A DNA stretch of 64,000 nt from Cognatazoarcus halotolerans (GTDB taxonomy: Bacteria; Pseudomonadota; Gammaproteobacteria; Burkholderiales; Rhodocyclaceae), in assembly GCF_009800965.1 (NCBI RefSeq), contig NZ_WUAF01000010.1, forward strand, positions 141,616-205,615. Direction: 5' to 3'. Shown here piece after piece: positions 26,901 to 35,498 of this stretch. Position 1 is the first letter of the stretch. Each line of letters opens with the position of its first letter. Both the position numbers and the translations under genes were made by a program. The notes beneath the pieces were generated by a model that saw only the letters and a program-made list of their open reading frames with translations, was not told where the DNA came from and searched no databases.

Positions 26901-28935
26901 TGCGCTGGTAGGCTGGACCCGACAGCACCGCCTGCTTGAGCTTCGCTTTCACGTTGCCCGACAGGTAGTCGTCGGCGCTCTTCCAGTGCCCGTCGGCGGG
27001 GTCGAGAAAAATGTGACCCGCCTCGGCCAAGGCCGCCAGCACCGCCGCCTCGGGGGCGGCCAGCAGCCCGGCCATATAGGCCGGATCGACCCGGCCGCGC
27101 CACTGGACGGACGCGGCCAGCGCTTCGGCCGGTTCGCCCGCCGTACTCGGCTCCACCACCCGGGTGAGCGTGCGCCGCGAAAACAGCGCCGCCTTGCGGG
27201 CCGTCTCGGACTCCTCGTCGTAATGCTCCAGCGACAGGAGCAGCGGATAGTCGGGGTCGCGCCGGAATGCCAACGCGTTGGCGCGGGTGGACAGGCAACC
27301 GCATTTCGCGACGTAGCGGTCGTAGGTCCCGTTGAGCATGGCCCGCAGGTGGCCCAGCCGGCCGTCGCTCTCGTCCGCCAGTTGCGCGTCGAGCAGCGCC
27401 CGGGCGTGGTCGCGAATGGCGCACATCCCGGTGATGCGGGCGCGCTGCGTGGCGTTGAGCCGGTCATGGACATCGACCATCTCGCCGGCTTCGACCCGAT
27501 GCACCCGCCCCTGGTGGAGACGGTAGCTGCCGGGCCGGGCGCCGGCTTCGGCCGGGACCACCACCCGCAAGGGCGCAGCCTGATGGACGATCGGGTGGTA
27601 GACGCCGGCCGGCAGCAAGGCGATGCGCTCTTGCAGAGCCGCTTCCAGGTTCCCCTCGAACACGGCGACCGGCACTTCCTCATAGCCGTTGCTCTCGCGA
27701 CGGATGCGGCCGATGCAAAACTGCGGACGCTCGGCGTACCAGGCGTTGATCGGCAGGTAGCGCTCGTAGCACTGAGGATGCCGGAGACTATCGGGCACCG
27801 CCCCCAGCTTCAGCCAGTCCGCATCGACCGCCTCGGCCCGCTGCCGCTTGCGCAGGAACAGGATGTCGGTCTGCACATCGGTGGCGGCGATCCCGGCGAA
27901 GGTGCCCTTGGGGAGCCGGATGGCGCCCAGCAGGTGAGCCTGCGCGGCGATGTACTCGCGCACCGCGTCGTACTGGGCATCCAGCGTGTGACTGCTGGTG
28001 ATGAAGCACACCAGCCCGCCGGGGCGCACCAGGTCGAGGGCGCGGCCGAAGAAATAGTTGTGGATGCTGAAACGGGCATAGGCCCGGTTGCTCACGTCGG
28101 CAACTTGGTACTTGCCGAAGGGCACGTTGCCGATCACCAGGTCGAACCAGTGATCGGGCAGTGGGGTCTTCTCGAAGGGGGCAATCCGCACGTCCACGCC
28201 GCCGGGCGCGTAGAGCGCCTTGAGGATGCGGCCGGAAACCCGGTCGATCTCGACGGCCGTGACGCTGCTGCGCTCGGCCATATTCCGCGGCATGGCGCCG
28301 ACGAAATGGCCGATGCCGGCGGCGGGCTCCAGAATGCGCCCGCCGGTGAAGCCGAAGCGTGCCACCGCCTGCCAGATGGCCTCGATCACGTGGATCTCGG
28401 TGTAGTGGCTGTTGTTGACGGAGGCGCGCGCCGATTCGTAGTCCTCGGCGCCGAGCATCGCCTGCAGGCGACGGGCGCGTCCGGCCCAGACGCGATCCAC
28501 GGTTTCGAGGTTGAAGCTGGCAGGCAGGCCGCCCCAGCCGGTGTAGCGCAGCAGAACTTTGCGCTCCTCTGCGCTGGCTGGGCGGTTCTCGGCTTCGATC
28601 TGCCGCAACTGCTCGATTGCCGCCAGATTGGCTTCGAATTTCGCTACGGCGCCGCCCAGATCATCGAGGTCGGCACGACCCAGGCTGGGCCAGACCACAC
28701 GCGATGCCGTTGCTACGCTGGCGACGACGCGCCAGCTTGCCCGGGGGGCGATGGGCGCCGGGGGCGCTTCGCTCGTCCCTGGATCGGACAAAGCAACGTC
28801 CTCATCGGCCGAGCCAGACGACCGGCCTATGGGGAAGGAAAAGATCGGCCTTGCCACGGGAGGCAGGCCGGGAAGCACAGGACCGTCCGGGTCGAAGCCG
28901 GGCAGCCACAGGGAAGGCGCGGTAGGACATGCCAT
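23917..28935 (-). CDS. DarB-like N6-adenine methyltransferase/SNF2 helicase fusion
   Basis: The 1672-residue product joins an N-terminal DNA methyltransferase (SAM-binding motif LEPAAGIGHFVG at 201-212, catalytic-type motif GNVPFG at 269-274) to a superfamily 2 helicase. The helicase has Walker A VVGAGKT near 875, DEAH in LFVDEAHLHKNL near 1033, and motif VI QREGRILRQGN near 1373. This fusion is typical of large ICE and plasmid proteins related to P1 DarB, which protects incoming DNA from restriction. The inner start at 28935 was chosen because the GGAG site and leader hairpin precede it. The catalytic loop reads N-V-P-F rather than N-P-P-F/Y, a deviation to note. Confidence 0.85.
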   Translation of the reverse strand: MACPTAPSLWLPGFDPDGPVLPGLPPVARPIFSFPIGRSSGSADEDVALSDPGTSEAPPAPIAPRASWRVVASVATASRVVWPSLGRADLDDLGGAVAKFEANLAAIEQLRQIEAENRPASAEERKVLLRYTGWGGLPASFNLETVDRVWAGRARRLQAMLGAEDYESARASVNNSHYTEIHVIEAIWQAVARFGFTGGRILEPAAGIGHFVGAMPRNMAERSSVTAVEIDRVSGRILKALYAPGGVDVRIAPFEKTPLPDHWFDLVIGNVPFGKYQVADVSNRAYARFSIHNYFFGRALDLVRPGGLVCFITSSHTLDAQYDAVREYIAAQAHLLGAIRLPKGTFAGIAATDVQTDILFLRKRQRAEAVDADWLKLGAVPDSLRHPQCYERYLPINAWYAERPQFCIGRIRRESNGYEEVPVAVFEGNLEAALQERIALLPAGVYHPIVHQAAPLRVVVPAEAGARPGSYRLHQGRVHRVEAGEMVDVHDRLNATQRARITGMCAIRDHARALLDAQLADESDGRLGHLRAMLNGTYDRYVAKCGCLSTRANALAFRRDPDYPLLLSLEHYDEESETARKAALFSRRTLTRVVEPSTAGEPAEALAASVQWRGRVDPAYMAGLLAAPEAAVLAALAEAGHIFLDPADGHWKSADDYLSGNVKAKLKQAVLSGPAYQRNIEALEQVQPADLEPAAIEPRLGAVWIPALDVEAFIQQVLELKDCQVAYSAEAGAWSVKYGEWEARQNVKVTQEFGTSRLNAVELVQCALNVQVPTVRDRDPLTDKYFVNPDETLAAREKLGLIKERFAAWAFEDTERREKLCRIYNDLFNATRPRRFDGAHLKLPGFSRCFELHPHQLDSVWRIVQSGNTGLFHVVGAGKTAVCVIAGMELRRLGFVNKPCHVVPNHMLAQYTAEFVRLYPNASVLMAGKEDLEGDRRRELVSRIATGDWDAVVITHSSFERIRMSPRFSERFIKEIIHEIEMAIRAEKSNDRSNRIVKQLEAMKKNWAARLEKLSADQKKDDLLSWELLGIDALFVDEAHLHKNLYRFTKMTRVAGLPLTSSERAFDLFLKTRYTMQLHGHAQRGVVFATATPVANTMAEIHTMMRYLQPNRLEELGLQQFDAWAATFGESVTALEIAPDGSGYRMHTRFARFINVPELMAVFGEVADIRTAEMLDLPVPKLRGGKPRIVACPASPSLKAFVQTLVLRAEAIRNGKVDPKDDNMLAITTDGRKAALDFRLVAPLACFDEHGKVAACVREVHAIWQRTAAFRGSQMVFCDLSSPRGGKGFSVYDDLRARLIAAGIPDKEIAFVHDTETDAQKAALFKAVREGRVRVLLGSTAKMGVGTNVQTRLVALHHLDAPWRPCDVEQREGRILRQGNECEEVEIFRYVTEGSFDSYMWQTLETKARFIAQVMKGDKGIRSLEDVELAALSYAEVKALASGNPLVIEKAGVDAEVAKLSTLFSVWRNQRYANESEVGRLPMSIEALEKKVALYAQDAARIEPQTMQGIAMELAGRRIVGPDAVGEALRGLVRAAKEEVRTASRMIERIVGRFGGFDLGILAARGEETPNLYLAGHCLYNAEPYQTGPALVAALLAALESVGKHHADAIAQLATRRKRLEDLRLELARPFEHEGRLTDLLVRQRGLLKLLDLDKDEVGSARVDAEEVRQAA

Positions 28936-29147
28936 CGGTGTGTTCTCCATGGAATGCGGGAACACACCCCCCACCCGGGGAGACATGCTCCCCAGGTGGG
29001 AATGACAAGCGGATCGCGACGAATCCGCTATGGCGACGCGAGGCGGTTCAGCCTGATGCTGGACTCGCGGCGGCAAGACATTGCTGCCGGTACTCTGAAG
29101 GCGGGTGACGACCGCAACGCCGAATGGATCGGAGCGCTCGAAGGCGC
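28936..29147 (-). promoter_or_regulatory. radC-type structured RNA leader of the giant gene
   Basis: On the minus strand: a GCGC-C-UUCG-A-GCGC hairpin (29134-29147), a CCGA/UCGG hairpin (29120-29132), the core GGCGUUGCGGUCGUCACC, a hairpin CCACC-c-GGGGAG/CUCCCC-a-GGUGG (28971-28999), then GGUGUGUUC pairing with GAACACACC over the Shine-Dalgarno (28937-28968), the longest clamp in the set. The region 29148-29398 shows no further feature. Confidence 0.75.
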
Positions 29148-29398
29148 GCGTTGGCCGAAGCCAGATGCACGGTCAGTGTGCCGCGCGGCGCGCCGTTTTG
29201 CGCACGGGACCGCCATTTGCCTGCGGAAACCCGAGCGGAGCGGGGAGCTTGTGGATGGCGATGGATGGGCCAGCGCTGCGCGAACGCCGAGGGCGAGCCC
29301 TGATGCACCTCCAACTATGAGGCTGGCCCCGACCATGGCTATGAGGGGGCGCCGACTACATCAACATCTGGGGGATCGCGCGGCCGAGGACGCCAATC

Positions 29399-30076
29399 TC
29401 AATCGCCTTCCCGGGTATCGGCGTTGGTTGGAGTGCATGCTGAAGTGATTTGTTGGCCGCACGCATTCGCAGTCGCCCCGTCCACCGACTGACCGGGCCG
29501 AACGCTCAGACTGACCGTCGCCTTGCCCTGCCGCTTCGCATCGAGCAAGGCGGCGTCGGCGCGCTCCAAGGCCTGCGGCAGCGATTCGTCGGCGTGGCGC
29601 TCGGCAATGCCTGCGGAGAACCGCAGGAAGACGGTGCTGCCAGAGGCCGGGAACGGCGCGACGGCGAGCGCATCCCGCAGACGTTCCAGCATCTTTCGAG
29701 CGTCGCTCCCGCTGCAGTTCGGGAGGATCAGGGCGAACTCGTCGCCGCCCAAGCGGGCGATGGTGTCGGTCGGACGCATATGGCGGCGCAGCGTGGCGGC
29801 GAAATGAATCAGCGCGGCATCGCCCACCGGATGGCCGTGCCGGTCGTTGATTGCCTTGAAGCCGTCCAAATCGACCATCATGCAGCAGGCCGACGCGTCC
29901 TTCACATCGCCGCCGGCCCATTGGTCGCAGGCGCGCCGGAATCCGCGACGGTTCAATAGCGGGGTGAGGTCGTCCTGGTGGAGCAGGTGCTGTGCTTGTT
30001 GCAGCGCCTGTTCCAAGGCAACGATCTGTTGCTTGACGGACGACCGCCGATGTCGTCGCTGGAAGTTGGAGCGCAT
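29399..30076 (-). CDS. GGDEF diguanylate cyclase
   Basis: The 225-residue product is a complete GGDEF domain that would make cyclic di-GMP from two GTP. GGDEF is intact at residues 110-114, the substrate-binding segment DLDGFKAINDRHGH is present, and the inhibitory I-site RxxD (RPTD, 101-104) stands five residues before it. A short coiled coil precedes the domain, with no membrane segment or input domain. The ATG at 30076 is favoured; a GTG at 30109 would add 11 residues. Cyclases occur on several ICEs and may tie biofilm state to transfer. Confidence 0.85.
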   Translation of the reverse strand: MRSNFQRRHRRSSVKQQIVALEQALQQAQHLLHQDDLTPLLNRRGFRRACDQWAGGDVKDASACCMMVDLDGFKAINDRHGHPVGDAALIHFAATLRRHMRPTDTIARLGGDEFALILPNCSGSDARKMLERLRDALAVAPFPASGSTVFLRFSAGIAERHADESLPQALERADAALLDAKRQGKATVSLSVRPGQSVDGATANACGQQITSACTPTNADTREGD

Positions 30077-30300
30077 GGAGAACCTGTGCCGCGTCAAAAA
30101 GAGGACCACAGCATAGGGAGGGGCATCGGAGAAACCCTAGCGGGAACGGGCGGATTGTCGGCGCCATTTCGAGATCAGGCGCGACGGGCCCGTCGATTCA
30201 AGACGCGGGGACGGAAGGCTTGAAGGGCAGGGGGCGGGTGAGATTCTGAACCTATGGACATGCCCATCGGCGTGCTCCTTTCAACCGTTCAGGAGGCCTC

Positions 30301-32340
30301 GTGAAACTCTCCAAAGCCGAAGTCGACGCCATCATCGCGGCGTCGCCCCGTACCTTCGTTCCCTTCAACAAGCTGGTCCTCTCGGAGGACTATCAGGCGC
30401 GGGCTGGTGGCAGCACCTCGAAGCTGAGCATCGCCGAACTCGCGGCCTCGATCAAGGAAAGCGGGGTGCTGCAAAACCTCGTGGTCGTGGAAGGCGCACG
30501 CGGCCGCTACGAAGTCTGCGCCGGTGGCCGTCGCCTCGAAGCGCTGGCCCTGCTCGTGACCCGGAACGACATCGCCGACAACTATCCGGTCCCGGTGCTG
30601 ATCGTCCCCGCCGACAAGGCGCTGATCGCCAGTCTCGCCGAGAACTGCTTCCATATCCCGATGCACCCGGCCGACGAGTTCGCCGCCTTCGCCAAGCTGA
30701 TCGGGCAAGGCAAGTCGGTCGAGGACGTGGCTGCCGCCTTCGGCGTCACGCCGCTGGTGGTCAAGCGCCGCATGAAGCTGACAACGGTCTCGCCCAAGCT
30801 GATGGCCCTGTTCCGCGAGGACAAGGTCAGTCTGGACTGCCTGATGGTGCTCGCCTCGGTCGACGACCACGAGAAGCAGGAACAGGCGTGGGCCAACCTG
30901 CCATCGTGGAATCGTCATGCCGACTACTTGCGGCAGTTGCTGACGCGCGGCGAGATCGAGTCCGACCGCCATCCGGTGGTCAAGTACGTCACCGTCAAGG
31001 CCTACGAGAAGGCGGGCGGGCCGTCACGCCGCGATCTGTTCAGCGACGACGACAAGAAGGTCTATCTGCTGGACGCCGCGCTGCTGGAGAAACTCGCCAT
31101 CGAGAAGCTCCAGCGCACGGCCAAGCAAGTCCTGGCCGAAGGCTGGAAATGGGTGGATGTCCGCACGCGCTATGTCTATGACGAGTACGTCAAGCACGGC
31201 GAACTGCGCAAAGCCAAGCGCTCGTCCACCGAGCAGGAGGCGGCCGAACTCGAACGCCTGCAGGCGCAGATCGCCGAGCACCACCACAGGATGGAGGAAC
31301 TCGCCGACCAGGACGGCAACGAGGACGAGTTCTACAAGCTGGAGCAGGAGGCCGAGGCGTTGGGCGCGCAGGCCGACGCCATCGAGGCGGCGCTGGTGGT
31401 TTGGCCGGCCGAACTGATGGCGCAGGCGGGTTGCGTGGTCTATGTCGGGGACAATGCAGCACCGGCGGTGCGCTATGGGCTGGTCCGTCCCGAAGATCGC
31501 AGCGACATGGCGCAGGCTGCCCGCGAGGCCGGTTCGCCCGAAGGGGCAGGGGGCGAGTCGCTGGTCTCCCTGCCGGCGGCCAAGACCCGGCCGGTGCACT
31601 CCGAGCGCCTCGTGCGCAGCCTGACGGCGCATCGTGTCGCCGCCATCCAGGCCGAACTACTGAGCCGCCCCGATGTCGCCATCGCCGCCCTGACCGCGCA
31701 ACTCGCCGCAAAGCTGGTGGTCGACGGCTACCGTCGCCTGTATGGCAGCGGCGATCCCCTCACGATCAACGCCACCGACACCCACGGCACCCTGCGGACC
31801 GAGGCGGAGGATATGGAAGCCAGCGCTGCGTGGCAGCAGTTGGAGGCCGAGCGCCAGGCCTGGGCAATCCATCTGCCCGACGACGTGGACGCGATCCTGC
31901 CTTGGGTGCTCCAGCAGAGCAACGCCACCGTGGTCCGTTTGCTCACCTTCCTGATTGCGACCAGCGTGACGGGCGTCTATGGCGCCGAACCGGACAAGCA
32001 GAGCACCGATGGCATCGCGGCGGCGCTCGGGCTGGACATGACGAAATGGTGGAAGGCGACCGGGGCGAGCTACTTCAACCATGTCTCGAAGGCGCGCATC
32101 CTGGAGGTCGTGACCGAAGCGGCCGGGGCGAATGCAGCCAGCCAGCTGCAAGCGCTCAAGAAGGATGCGGCTGTGTCCGGAGCCGAACAGGCGCTGGCGG
32201 GCGTGGCGTGGTTGCCGGGCGTGTTGCGGAATCGGGAGCCGGCTCACGCGGACGTGGCATCGGATGACTCAGGACCCGGCGGCACATCTATGGTTGGTGA
32301 TGATGTACCGGCGACGGCAGAAGCCGTCGAGGCGGCATAG
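30301..32340 (+). CDS. ParB/Spo0J N-terminal-domain protein
   Basis: The 679-residue product starts at a GTG eight bases after an AGGAGG site. Residues 15-130 form a ParB N-terminal domain with the motif AGGRRLEA (74-81) and SLAENC in place of the usual TENxxR box. A helix-turn-helix follows (about 138-160, VEDVAAAFGVTPLVVKRRM). The remaining 500 residues are helical, with an acidic coiled coil near 310-360. It is far longer than chromosomal ParB and resembles plasmid/ICE ParB-like proteins. Its partner may be the actin-like ATPase at 36153; no ParA is present. Confidence 0.8.
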   Translation: MKLSKAEVDAIIAASPRTFVPFNKLVLSEDYQARAGGSTSKLSIAELAASIKESGVLQNLVVVEGARGRYEVCAGGRRLEALALLVTRNDIADNYPVPVLIVPADKALIASLAENCFHIPMHPADEFAAFAKLIGQGKSVEDVAAAFGVTPLVVKRRMKLTTVSPKLMALFREDKVSLDCLMVLASVDDHEKQEQAWANLPSWNRHADYLRQLLTRGEIESDRHPVVKYVTVKAYEKAGGPSRRDLFSDDDKKVYLLDAALLEKLAIEKLQRTAKQVLAEGWKWVDVRTRYVYDEYVKHGELRKAKRSSTEQEAAELERLQAQIAEHHHRMEELADQDGNEDEFYKLEQEAEALGAQADAIEAALVVWPAELMAQAGCVVYVGDNAAPAVRYGLVRPEDRSDMAQAAREAGSPEGAGGESLVSLPAAKTRPVHSERLVRSLTAHRVAAIQAELLSRPDVAIAALTAQLAAKLVVDGYRRLYGSGDPLTINATDTHGTLRTEAEDMEASAAWQQLEAERQAWAIHLPDDVDAILPWVLQQSNATVVRLLTFLIATSVTGVYGAEPDKQSTDGIAAALGLDMTKWWKATGASYFNHVSKARILEVVTEAAGANAASQLQALKKDAAVSGAEQALAGVAWLPGVLRNREPAHADVASDDSGPGGTSMVGDDVPATAEAVEAA

Positions 32341-32613
32341 ACGGCCTGACTTTTCCCAAACTAGCTAGGGAGTTGAGCGGACGAATTGGCATCGGGGGGA
32401 GCCCCATCGAAGACCGCCTGGGAGGATCGGTTGCGCAATTTCCCCATCTCGGGGAGAATCTGGCCTGAAGGCCTCGTCCGCCTGAGCTTCGAGCGGCTCA
32501 ATCCAGACTTTCGTGCAACACCCCGCTGTTTCCCTTTGCCACCACCATGCGATTTCGCCTGGGCGTAGGCCAAGTAAGCGCTCGATTGGTCCACGCTGAT
32601 CTAGGAGATTCGC

Positions 32614-33555
32614 ATGCCTATCGGCATTTCAAACCTCGCCCATTCTGTTCGCAAGAACAGTTCGACCGACACTGGCACTGTTTCGGTGTCTCTCGGCCAT
32701 GCCCACCAACTCGTCGCGGCGGCCATGGGCTACAAGACACTCGCTTCGTATCAGGCGGCCCAGGCCGTTGGCGGAGAGCCCGCTGCCCTGGACCTTGTGC
32801 GTCACTTCGTTCCCGACTACGACTTGCTTGGCAGGCGTGCTCTGGAGCTCGGGATCTCGATCCAGCCCGCCCGTCTGCATCAACTGCTGGAAGCCGCATT
32901 GTCCGAACGCCTGCCGGGTGCGCAACTCCATGACGCCTACGGGAACCTGGAGGACGTCCTCAGGGAACGGGTAGAACAGGTCGTCCTTGATGACGACGAC
33001 GTCAACAGCGCCATGGCAAATGCCAACTACGATGGCATCGACGAAGTGTACTTCGACTTCGAGGTTGCGCTGGAGGAAGCTGCCATCGGCGATCCGTTGC
33101 TCGTCGACCTGGACGGCCACGTCGGCCTGGGCATCGACACCGAGCGGCCGTACGCTGGTCACAAGGTAAACGTCGAAGGCACGCTTACCCTTGAACGGTT
33201 CGGGCTTCGCTGCTTTGGTGAGCCGGAAGTGACCGTCATCAATGCGGCGCTGGACTATAGTTGGTCGGCCCCTGACCCAGACGATGAAGAAGATGGACCG
33301 CCCGTGCGCAGCCTGACCCAGGCTTATGCCGAACTGCTTGGCCTGGAATCGCAGGAGGTGGGTCCCCTCGTCGACGTCGAACCGCAGGCGCTGGACGGCA
33401 ACAGCGGCGAGATGGTTTACGGCTATCTCCTCAATTTCGAAGGCTACGCTTCACCGGAAATCACCGCCAGAATCCTGGATCGACACGGGTCGCTGCAGAT
33501 CGAAGTCGGTCCGAGCTTCTTCGAGAACGTTCGCGACGACGACTGGCCGAACTGA
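32614..33555 (+). CDS. Hypothetical protein with glyoxalase-superfamily-type N-terminus
   Basis: The 313-residue product has an N-terminal segment TVSVSLGHAHQLVAAAMGYK-type (residues 20-50) resembling the small domain of glyoxalase-superfamily island proteins and the start of the frameshifted gene at 9613. The rest is acidic with a beta-rich centre and no catalytic motif I can identify. The gene has an AGGAG site before the ATG at 32614 and stands alone between ParB and the convergent integrase. The preceding 32341-32613 stretch holds no supported gene. Confidence 0.6.
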   Translation: MPIGISNLAHSVRKNSSTDTGTVSVSLGHAHQLVAAAMGYKTLASYQAAQAVGGEPAALDLVRHFVPDYDLLGRRALELGISIQPARLHQLLEAALSERLPGAQLHDAYGNLEDVLRERVEQVVLDDDDVNSAMANANYDGIDEVYFDFEVALEEAAIGDPLLVDLDGHVGLGIDTERPYAGHKVNVEGTLTLERFGLRCFGEPEVTVINAALDYSWSAPDPDDEEDGPPVRSLTQAYAELLGLESQEVGPLVDVEPQALDGNSGEMVYGYLLNFEGYASPEITARILDRHGSLQIEVGPSFFENVRDDDWPN

Positions 33556-33759
33556 GCCCGAGTGTGAAAAGGTCGGCCGGGTGCCCGGCGCAGGCCGGTC
33601 TCTTCTGCGAGAACCGCCGACTTCGATGCGGCAGACGCGAACTGGAGACTATAGCTGCGAGAGCATTCAACCTCGCCGGCTTCCCGGCCGCCGGTGAACG
33701 CTTGGGGGCGAAAGTGCCGCGCCCGAGCATGATCGAGGGACGCGGCGGGCGCAGCTAAA

Positions 33760-34968
33760 CTAAGCCGCGCTGCGCAGGCCGTCGGTGGCTTCGTGAGGGG
33801 AGGCGGCCGCAAGGCCTTCATCCGTCGTCGCGGGTGTGTGACGCGACGGGCTGGCTCCCAAATAGGCGCCAGACGCCCTGATCCTCCCGTGGCCTGCCAT
33901 TTCGGCGACGGCCTGGCGCGCAGCGTGGTCCAGGTCGGCGGGGAGGGGGCCTCCGCCGCGCACCGGCGGGGCCTCGCCACCGGTTTCATCGCCAAAGCGC
34001 CGGATCAACGCTTCGTGCCGCAGCCCATGGGCGGTGATCCCGCGCTCGCTCGACGTGATGCCGAATTTTTCCATCACATAGTCGAAACGGCGCAGGTTGC
34101 GCTTCAAGTCATGCCGAGGATCGCCCAGGTGCGCGTCCTCACCTTCCGCCACGGCACGGGCATAGTCGAGGGCGGCCAGGCCGGCTGCACTGTCCAGCGC
34201 CACAAACCGTAGCCGTCCCCCCTTGCTGCCCTCCTTGATCCGCACGTAGTGGTCCGCCCGCCGTTCGTCAGGCGACAGGCCGGTGGCCTCAAACGGCACG
34301 ACACAACGGTGCGGCCGGATCATCACCGATTCCTTGCGCCGCAACCCGAAGGCCTGGATCAGCCGCAGCGAGGCGCCGACATAGCGGTCGTAGTCGCAGA
34401 CCTGCTCGATCAGCGCATCGATGTCGACGCCTTGAGCGGACCAGCTCTTGTCGCGCTGCGCATATTCGTGCCGCTGGTATTCCTCGGTACTCAGCCCGTA
34501 GTCGGCCGGTTTGCGGATGAAGCCGGGCTTGCCCAGCCACATCGCCAGGCCGCGCAGGAAGCTGAGGTAGGTCTGGATGGTGGCCGGCGCGAGCTTTTCT
34601 TCCTGCCAGATCTTCACCATCGCCCGGATGTGCCGTTCGCCGAGGTTGCGTGGGTCGGGCAGGGTCTTGAAGCCGGCCTTCGTTTTCAGGTCGCGGAAAA
34701 AGCGGCGCAGGAAGTCGGCGCGCTCCTGCCGGGTCTTGTGCGAGACCGTCTTGTCGAGCGAGGTGTGCAGGCTGTTGAAGAGTCCGAGCAGCACCTCGAG
34801 CACCTGCATGGGGTCGGCCTTGCCGGGCTTGTAGCGGGCGAGGATGGCCGCAGGCGGCAGATTGGCCTGGGCCTGATTGCGCGTGGGCTGCAGCGGGGCG
34901 GCACGGCCCAGCCCGGCAGTGCCTTGAACGCGGCGACGGGTGGATGGCGTGGGATTGGCAGTGGACAT
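33760..34968 (-). CDS. int: Tyrosine recombinase, island integrase (Integrase_1 type)
   Basis: The 402-residue product shows all catalytic residues of a tyrosine recombinase: R210 (FGLRRKES), K249 (EGSKGGRLR), H314-G-L-R317, H360 (MAGHGRIR) and the nucleophile Y369 (SGAYLG). A SAM-like DNA-binding domain spans about 60-180. The proline-rich N-terminus is probably flexible. It resembles the integrase-domain family common on plasmids and ICEs rather than lambda-type integrases. The start is preceded by a GGA site held in a clamp hairpin. Whether it integrates this island or resolves a plasmid form is not determined. Confidence 0.87.
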   Translation of the reverse strand: MSTANPTPSTRRRVQGTAGLGRAAPLQPTRNQAQANLPPAAILARYKPGKADPMQVLEVLLGLFNSLHTSLDKTVSHKTRQERADFLRRFFRDLKTKAGFKTLPDPRNLGERHIRAMVKIWQEEKLAPATIQTYLSFLRGLAMWLGKPGFIRKPADYGLSTEEYQRHEYAQRDKSWSAQGVDIDALIEQVCDYDRYVGASLRLIQAFGLRRKESVMIRPHRCVVPFEATGLSPDERRADHYVRIKEGSKGGRLRFVALDSAAGLAALDYARAVAEGEDAHLGDPRHDLKRNLRRFDYVMEKFGITSSERGITAHGLRHEALIRRFGDETGGEAPPVRGGGPLPADLDHAARQAVAEMAGHGRIRASGAYLGASPSRHTPATTDEGLAAASPHEATDGLRSAA

Positions 34969-34990
34969 GGCTTTCCTTCGAATGAACGCC
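34969..34990 (-). promoter_or_regulatory. Shine-Dalgarno clamp hairpin before the integrase
   Basis: On the minus strand GGCGUUC pairs with GGAAAGCC through six of seven positions, placing the GGA ribosome-binding bases in the stem next to the ATG. About 110 bases upstream is a degenerate version of the radC-type core (GGCGCUGCGCUGAACUAC). Confidence 0.5.
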
Positions 34991-35306
34991 GTGCGGCCGT
35001 CCCGGCGGAGCACAGCACAACAATGGACGGAATCCCGGCATGGCGGGCGAGACGGATTCCGACGTCTGGCCCGCCCGTGGTTGCAGTAGTTCAGCGCAGC
35101 GCCTGACCACGGACAGCGCTGCACCTACCCAAGGATTTGCCGATGGGCTGCTTGCAAGCGCAGGCATCGGCTCGGTCGGTCTTAAAAATGAAACGGTGAT
35201 CCGTCCCACTCACGCATTTCTGCGCTCGCGGGCTTGGGGATGCCGCCGCGCCTCTGGGGCAGGGCACGACATCGGCACGCCGGTCGAGCCGGGTGCAAGT
35301 GGTGGA
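34991..35306. other. Intergenic leader region of the integrase
   Basis: No gene is supported here. The stretch contains inverted repeats, including CGGAAUCCGUC-like segments, that may extend the integrase leader RNA. I cannot fix a promoter. Confidence 0.35.
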
Positions 35307-35498
35307 TCAGTCCTCGATTCGTAACGTCGTCCACCTGCATGGGTCCGCCCCTGACCGAAAGTCCAGGGCGGTGCGAGGTTTACGAGCGAAGACACACGGG
35401 GAGCCCATCAGGGCAAGCACGGCCGTGTGCGGCGCAGGAGGCGCAGGCTCGAAGGATGACGGGAACAGCGGGGCGGCATCGGGTGCCGTCCGGACCAT
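35307..35498 (-). CDS. Possible small 63-residue protein
   Basis: A short frame begins MVRTAPDAAPLFPSSFEP and ends with a natural-looking RTALDFRSGADPCRWTTL segment. A radC-type leader lies directly upstream. However, the clamp-like hairpin of that leader points to an AUG at 35511 that is followed after one codon by UGA, and this is out of frame with the 63-residue frame. The gene may be degenerate or start irregularly, so it is a weak call. Confidence 0.3.
   Translation of the reverse strand: MVRTAPDAAPLFPSSFEPAPPAPHTAVLALMGSPCVFARKPRTALDFRSGADPCRWTTLRIED

Noticed and set aside
24412..29448. A 1678-codon plus-strand open frame antisense to the giant methylase/helicase
   Set aside because: It has no recognisable domains and an unnatural Arg/His/Gly-rich composition, and it mirrors codon bias of the minus-strand gene, which has complete motifs, a leader and a terminator.
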